Notes under the pieces: model-generated
The model's database searches: none
What the model was told of the DNA's origin: nothing
What the model saw: only the letters and a program-made list of their open reading frames with translations
Assembly: GCA_030018745.1 (NCBI GenBank)
Contig: JASEHB010000083.1
Span: forward strand, 1-8,377
Length of the DNA stretch: 8,377 nucleotides
Direction: 5' to 3'
From: Desulfatibacillaceae bacterium
GTDB taxonomy: Bacteria; Desulfobacterota; Desulfobacteria; Desulfobacterales; Desulfatibacillaceae
Shown here: piece after piece, positions 4,721 to 8,377 of the stretch
How the letters are laid out: each line of letters begins with the position of its first letter
Numbering within the stretch: position 1 is the first letter of the stretch
Program-made: the position numbers and the translations under genes

Positions 4721-7700
4721 ATGAAAAGAACCAAGGACCGCCTGCACAGGGCGCTTGTGATAGGAGCAACCCCTGCGGGCATTGCAGCCACCAACAAGCT
4801 TGGGGAAATGGGCTTTCCCGTAACCCTTGTGGATGCAGATGCGGACTGGAATGCCAAGCTTGCCAATGATTCCTGGCGCCTGCCCTGCGGAGTGCCTCTT
4901 AATCTGGCAAACCGCTCCGGGTTGATGCGCATCCTTTTGAACCCCCAGATTCGCTGTCTGGCCCCCGGCGAGGTCATTTCCCTTAAAAACACGCCCCAGG
5001 GCTTTTCTGCCAAGGTGCGCGTTCCCGCCACCTTTGTTGACCCGGAGCGTTGCATACTCTGTGGCCGCTGTGTTGCAGCCTGCCCTGCAAGGGAGCAGGA
5101 AAACGGCCAAAAGCCGGTTTTCTTTTCCGGGCGCATGGCCCTGCCCGGAAGGGCCATAATTAAAAAGGCCGCCTGCCCCCCATGCGAAAGCACCTGCCCC
5201 TTGGGGGTCAATGTTCAGGGCTACATTGCCCTTGCCAGGGTTGGCAAGCCAGGCAAGGCCCTTGAGGTCATCCGCAGGGACAATGTTCTTGCAGGCGTCT
5301 GCGGCAGGGTTTGCACCCATCCATGCGAAAAGGAATGCCGCAGGGCCGAGATTGACGAGCCTGTTTCCATCCGCGCCATCAAACGGTTTGTGGCAGACAG
5401 CTTGGCAGACGAGCAGTTCTCTCCGCCTCCTGCGCCATCAAGAGAGCAGAGCATAGGCATAATCGGTTCCGGCCCGGCAGGCCTTGCCGCTGCTGCGGAC
5501 CTTGCCAGACTTGGCTACAAGGTGACGGTTTACGAGGCCATGAAGGAGGCCGGAGGCCTTCTGCGCTACGGCATAGGCCCCTTCCGCCTGCCCAGGGCCG
5601 TGCTGGACAGGGACTTGGCCTTTGTGCAGAGCTTGAGTGTCAACATTGTCACCAATTCGCCGGTGGACTGGAAAAGGGGCATCCCTGCTCTTAAAAAGGA
5701 GCATCATGCTCTCATTGTGGCCTCCGGCGCATGGACAGACCGCAGATTGAGGGCGCAGGGCGAAGACCTGCCCGGCATTTATGGCTGCATCTCCTTTTTG
5801 AGCGATCTTTACCAGGGCAGGGTGGGGGACCTCTCCGGCAAACACGCGGCAGTGATTGGGGACGGCAACGCAGCTTTTGATCTGGCGCGGGCCATCAGCC
5901 GAAAGGGCGCAAAGGTCACAATAATATCCTGGTTCCCGGCAGATATGCTTCCGGCTGATGACGAGGAAATCCGCTCTGCTGTTGAAGAAGGCATTGAGCT
6001 TGCCTGCCGCTGGCGGGTAAGCGCCTTTGAAAGGAAGGACGAAAACAGTCCTCTGCATCTCACCCTTTTGCCCCAGAAGCCCGGAGAGCCTGACGCAAAC
6101 GGCATTCCCTGGCCGGTTACCGATAAGGACGGCGCTCCTTCAAGCCTTTCCTGCGACTTGGCTGTCATAGCCATAGGCCAGGCAGGGCCTTTTGCAGAAA
6201 ATGCAGACACCTGCCTTGCAGTCAACGAGGCTGGCTTTGTCAGTGCAAAAGAGGATTTTTGTACAAGCATTGAAGGCGTTTGGGCTTGCGGGGATGGTGT
6301 TACCGGTCCATCTGTGGTGGTAAAGGCAATGGCTTCGGGTCGGGCTGCTGCCAAAAAGGTTCACGAGGCCATTTCCGGCGAACCTGTTGAGGTTGAAAAA
6401 CCCCTTCGCCCTGCCGATGCTCCTTATCCGCCCATCAACCTGAAATTGCCCACAGCCCCCCGGCCCGATGAGCCGGAGCGCCAGCCAGCGGCCCGCATAG
6501 CAGATTTTGAGGCTGTCTGTCTTGGCCTTACCCCAGCCCAGGCAGAGGCGGAAACCGCCCGTTGCCTGGAATGCGGAATATGCAGCCACTGCCTGGAATG
6601 CGAAACCGCCTGCGGGGCCATAGGAGCACTCGACCACGCGGATAAGGATCGCACCTTCATTGAGCAGGCTGGAGTCGTCATACTTGCAGACCCCAATCTT
6701 GCCCCTCATGTGCGGGGCGAGGATGTGATTCGTGCATACGGCCCGCCCACGGCCAAAGCAGATGTGAACGCAATGATGGCTAGGGGTTTCAGTGCGGCAG
6801 GCAAGGCAATGGTTCTGCTTTCCGGGGCTGCCTCCCGGCCAAAGGGCCACGGCACGGCCTTCAACCCGCCGGATCCGGGCCTTGCGCCGGATGTCCGCCT
6901 TGGAATTTTTGTTTGCAAATGCAATGAGGCTCTAGGCTGGGACTCCCGCATGGACCAATTTGTGGATAGCCTTGGCAGTCGGCCTGGAGTAATCTCCACC
7001 CAGACAATTGATGCAGCCTGCACGCCCGAAGGCATGGCTCACATTGTGCGAACCGTGCGAACGCTGGGCATCACCCGCATGGTTCTGGCCTCCTGCGTCT
7101 GCTGCCCATTGGACTTTGTTTGCAGCGCCTGCACGGAACAGAGAAGCCGCCTCAAGCATGGCATATTCAAGGGAACAGGGGTTGCCAGAAGCATGGTGGA
7201 AACCTGCAACCTGCGGGGCGAGGCTTTGAGTATCCTGCCGCGCAACCGCGAGCTTGCCATAGCCCGGTTCGAGGGCCTGCTCTCCCGTTCCATAGTCCGT
7301 GCAAGAAGCTTGCGTGCCCTGCCTGCGCCCCTTCGCAACTACAACTTCACAACCGCTGTCATAGGTCAGGGGGAAGCTGCCCAGGAAGCTGTCTCCACCC
7401 TTGCTCATGCGGGGCTTGATGTCTTTGTTTTTGGCGCGCCTGGCAAACCCCTTCAAAAAGCGCCGGAGCATCCCAACATCAACGCCTTTATAGGCTCTTC
7501 CGTGCATCATGTTTCCGGGACGCTTGGCAACTTCCGAATTCATGCCCAAACGCCCGAAGGCATAAGGGCCTTTGCGGCAGGCTCACTCATTCTGGGCGCA
7601 GAAGCAGGCCGTACAACGCCCTACGAGGCCCAGGCAGGCCTGCCCATGCGCTCTGTTCAGTGGGCAATACAGGAAAACGGAGTCTCCGGCAGGCCCTTTC

Positions 7701-8083
7701 TTGCACCAGGGGCCACCTCCGTGCCGGGGGTTTTTCTGGCAGACCCGCCGGGTATTCCCGTTTCACACAAAAAAAAGGGAGAGGCCGCCGCTGTGCTTGC
7801 AGCATCGGTCATGCCGCGCGGCCCTCGCCAGAGCAAGGGCTACACGGTTGTGGTGGATGCCTCCAGGTGCCGGGGCTGTGGAGCCTGCACGACTGTCTGC
7901 CCCTATCAGGCGGTAAGGTTAAATCCAAACGAGATAAACGGTTTTTACGCCGTGGTGGATGAGGCCCTTTGCAAGGGCTGCGGCAACTGCATAACCGTCT
8001 GCCCCACCAATGCGGCGGACAGCCCGTATAGGGATCAGGCGTATTTGGAGAGGATGCTGGAAGAGGTCCTCCAGGCTGTATAG
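4721..8083 (+). CDS. HdrA-like/GltD-like fusion flavo-iron-sulfur oxidoreductase
   Basis: A 1120-residue cytoplasmic redox protein. Domain order: an HdrA-like N-terminal Rossmann fold (about 10-105, GATPAG at 15-20), then a [4Fe-4S] site (Cys111, 114, 117, 121). Next comes a GltD/DPYD-type iron-sulfur domain (Cys152, 155, 159 and CGRVCTHPCEKEC, 194-206). A GltD-like FAD half follows (GSGPAG 249-254, GGLLRYGIGPFRLP 278-291), then an NAD(P) half (GDGNAA 380-385) and closing FAD motif WACGDG (521-526). A six-cysteine linker (615-631) leads to an HdrA-like segment (about 727-860), with Cys792, 794, 795, 801 and 804. A degenerate Rossmann region (878-1030) and a 2[4Fe-4S] ferredoxin (Cys1050-1060, 1084-1094) complete it. 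It lies 6 nt after korC, so it is probably translationally coupled and likely exchanges electrons between Kor and NAD(P)(H). Bifurcation is possible but unproven. Family membership is firm; the reaction is inferred. Confidence 0.85.
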   Translation: MKRTKDRLHRALVIGATPAGIAATNKLGEMGFPVTLVDADADWNAKLANDSWRLPCGVPLNLANRSGLMRILLNPQIRCLAPGEVISLKNTPQGFSAKVRVPATFVDPERCILCGRCVAACPAREQENGQKPVFFSGRMALPGRAIIKKAACPPCESTCPLGVNVQGYIALARVGKPGKALEVIRRDNVLAGVCGRVCTHPCEKECRRAEIDEPVSIRAIKRFVADSLADEQFSPPPAPSREQSIGIIGSGPAGLAAAADLARLGYKVTVYEAMKEAGGLLRYGIGPFRLPRAVLDRDLAFVQSLSVNIVTNSPVDWKRGIPALKKEHHALIVASGAWTDRRLRAQGEDLPGIYGCISFLSDLYQGRVGDLSGKHAAVIGDGNAAFDLARAISRKGAKVTIISWFPADMLPADDEEIRSAVEEGIELACRWRVSAFERKDENSPLHLTLLPQKPGEPDANGIPWPVTDKDGAPSSLSCDLAVIAIGQAGPFAENADTCLAVNEAGFVSAKEDFCTSIEGVWACGDGVTGPSVVVKAMASGRAAAKKVHEAISGEPVEVEKPLRPADAPYPPINLKLPTAPRPDEPERQPAARIADFEAVCLGLTPAQAEAETARCLECGICSHCLECETACGAIGALDHADKDRTFIEQAGVVILADPNLAPHVRGEDVIRAYGPPTAKADVNAMMARGFSAAGKAMVLLSGAASRPKGHGTAFNPPDPGLAPDVRLGIFVCKCNEALGWDSRMDQFVDSLGSRPGVISTQTIDAACTPEGMAHIVRTVRTLGITRMVLASCVCCPLDFVCSACTEQRSRLKHGIFKGTGVARSMVETCNLRGEALSILPRNRELAIARFEGLLSRSIVRARSLRALPAPLRNYNFTTAVIGQGEAAQEAVSTLAHAGLDVFVFGAPGKPLQKAPEHPNINAFIGSSVHHVSGTLGNFRIHAQTPEGIRAFAAGSLILGAEAGRTTPYEAQAGLPMRSVQWAIQENGVSGRPFLAPGATSVPGVFLADPPGIPVSHKKKGEAAAVLAASVMPRGPRQSKGYTVVVDASRCRGCGACTTVCPYQAVRLNPNEINGFYAVVDEALCKGCGNCITVCPTNAADSPYRDQAYLERMLEEVLQAV

Positions 8084-8084
8084 A

Positions 8085-8098
8085 GGGGCTTTGTAGGA
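8085..8098 (+). repeat. Shared post-gene repeat module after the HdrA/GltD-like gene
   Basis: GGGGCTTTGTAGGA begins 2 nt after the stop codon and matches 13 of 14 bases of the segment overlapping the korA stop (2932-2945). It is the left edge of a repeat mosaic that extends to the window end. Confidence 0.5.
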
Positions 8099-8121
8099 GA
8101 GGCGGCCCCAGGAAAACGCTG

Positions 8122-8198
8122 GCTGTGTTGCGCTGCGCATCGGAATTTCGGTCATGTACTATGAGTACACTCCCTCATTCCTCGCTTGCGCGCCTTGC
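8122..8198 (-). repeat. 77-nt interspersed repeat, copy B (inverted)
   Basis: The reverse complement aligns ungapped to 1225-1301 (61 of 77 identical). This copy keeps more palindromic structure: TGTAC (8155-8159) pairs with GTACA (8165-8169) around a 5-nt loop, GGAAT (8142-8146) pairs with ATTCC (8177-8181), and the outer arms are rich in GCGC. Orientation is opposite to copy A, so the two copies bracket the whole kor cassette. Confidence 0.75.
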
Positions 8199-8228
8199 CA
8201 GCCTTTCCCTGGACCCGCCCCTGGCGCA

Positions 8229-8253
8229 GGGTGAGGGCCAGGGTGAGGGCGGG
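8229..8253 (+). other. Potential G-quadruplex motif
   Basis: Five GGG tracts (8229, 8235, 8241, 8247 and 8251) are separated by loops of 3, 3, 3 and 1 nt, which meets the canonical G3+N1-7 definition. The G-rich strand is the sense strand of the operon, so it could also form in RNA. Whether it folds is not shown by sequence. Confidence 0.5.
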
Positions 8254-8280
8254 AAAACTCGCAAGCCTTGTCCGCCCTCA
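8244..8280. repeat. 9-bp inverted repeat overlapping the G-tracts
   Basis: TGAGGGCGG (8244-8252) is perfectly complementary to CCGCCCTCA (8272-8280), with a 19-nt loop. It uses the last G-tracts of the quadruplex motif, so the two structures exclude each other. A short TTT follows at 8281, too weak to call a terminator. Confidence 0.5.
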
Positions 8281-8309
8281 TTTGACCGAGCACTGCGCGG
8301 GAGTGCAGG

Positions 8310-8362
8310 GCCGTAGGTTGGGTGGTTCTTGCGCGTAGCGCAAGGTTCACCCAACCTACGGC
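8310..8362. repeat. Palindromic intergenic repeat, copy 3 (longest arms)
   Basis: GCCGTAGGTTGGGTG (8310-8324) pairs perfectly with CACCCAACCTACGGC (8348-8362). The inner stem TTGCGC (8329-8334) and GCGCAA (8338-8343) closes a 3-nt GTA loop. A small internal loop, as in copy 1, separates the two stems. This is the best-preserved member of the family in the window. Confidence 0.85.
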
Positions 8363-8368
8363 TGTTTT

Positions 8369-8377
8369 GTTGGGTGA
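8369..8377. repeat. Start of a further palindromic repeat copy, cut by the window edge
   Basis: GTTGGGTGA at the right edge matches the arm sequence of the palindromic family (complement of TCACCCAAC at 3020-3028). The preceding TGTTTT parallels the bases flanking copy 1 (AAAACC, 3029-3034, read in complement). Only 9 bases are visible. Confidence 0.4.

Noticed and set aside
3617..5320. Long minus-strand open frame of 567 codons
   Set aside because: It lies antisense to korB, korC and the start of the fusion gene, all strongly supported. The translated sequence has no recognisable domain and reflects GC-biased codon use on the other strand.
8085..8109. Terminator directly after the HdrA/GltD-like gene (GGGGC 8085-8089 with GCCCC 8105-8109)
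   Set aside because: The stem is only 5 bp with a 15-nt loop and no T-run follows.
1225..8198. A composite transposon carrying the kor genes
   Set aside because: No transposase, no insertion-sequence ends and no target duplication are visible. The inverted flanking repeats are only about 79% identical. Kept as a finding, not as a mobile-element feature.

Overview
The window looks like an anaerobic, moderately GC-rich bacterium, most likely a sulfate-reducing Desulfobacterota of the Desulfobacteraceae type. That placement is an inference from gene content: a four-subunit 2-oxoacid:ferredoxin oxidoreductase linked to a large HdrA-like flavin/iron-sulfur protein, plus palindromic intergenic repeats. 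No marker gene fixes the taxon. All supported genes lie on the + strand.

Layout. (1) 45-1025 is a membrane-anchored divergent polysaccharide deacetylase of the YibQ/DUF610 family, whose frame stays open to the left edge. It is followed by two hairpins, the second a strong intrinsic terminator (1119-1153). (2) 1026-1462 is non-coding. It holds the terminators, a hairpin that would terminate minus-strand transcription, one copy of a 77-nt interspersed repeat, and a plausible sigma70 promoter (1388-1416). (3) 1463-4714 encodes the Kor-type enzyme in the order delta (ferredoxin), alpha, beta, gamma. A 273-nt stretch of palindromic repeats splits alpha from beta. (4) 4721-8083, six bases after gamma, encodes a 1120-residue chimera. 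Its HdrA-like N-terminal Rossmann fold and [4Fe-4S] site are followed by a complete GltD-like flavin/NAD(P) module with its own iron-sulfur domain. An HdrA-like C-terminal part and a 2[4Fe-4S] ferredoxin tail complete it. (5) 8084-8377 is a repeat-rich tail. It has the second, inverted copy of the 77-nt repeat, a G-tract array that could form a quadruplex or compete with a hairpin, and a third palindrome; a further copy begins at the right edge.

How the genes may work together. KorA/B/C would oxidise a 2-oxoacid (2-oxoglutarate is the most likely substrate) with CoA to the acyl-CoA and CO2, and pass low-potential electrons through the beta-subunit cluster to the KorD ferredoxin. The tight linkage of the HdrA/GltD chimera suggests that it accepts these electrons, or donates them in the reductive direction, and exchanges them with a pyridine nucleotide, possibly by flavin-based bifurcation or confurcation. 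This coupling is inferred from linkage and domain architecture; nothing in the sequence proves it. The two 77-nt repeat copies bracket the whole cassette in inverted orientation.
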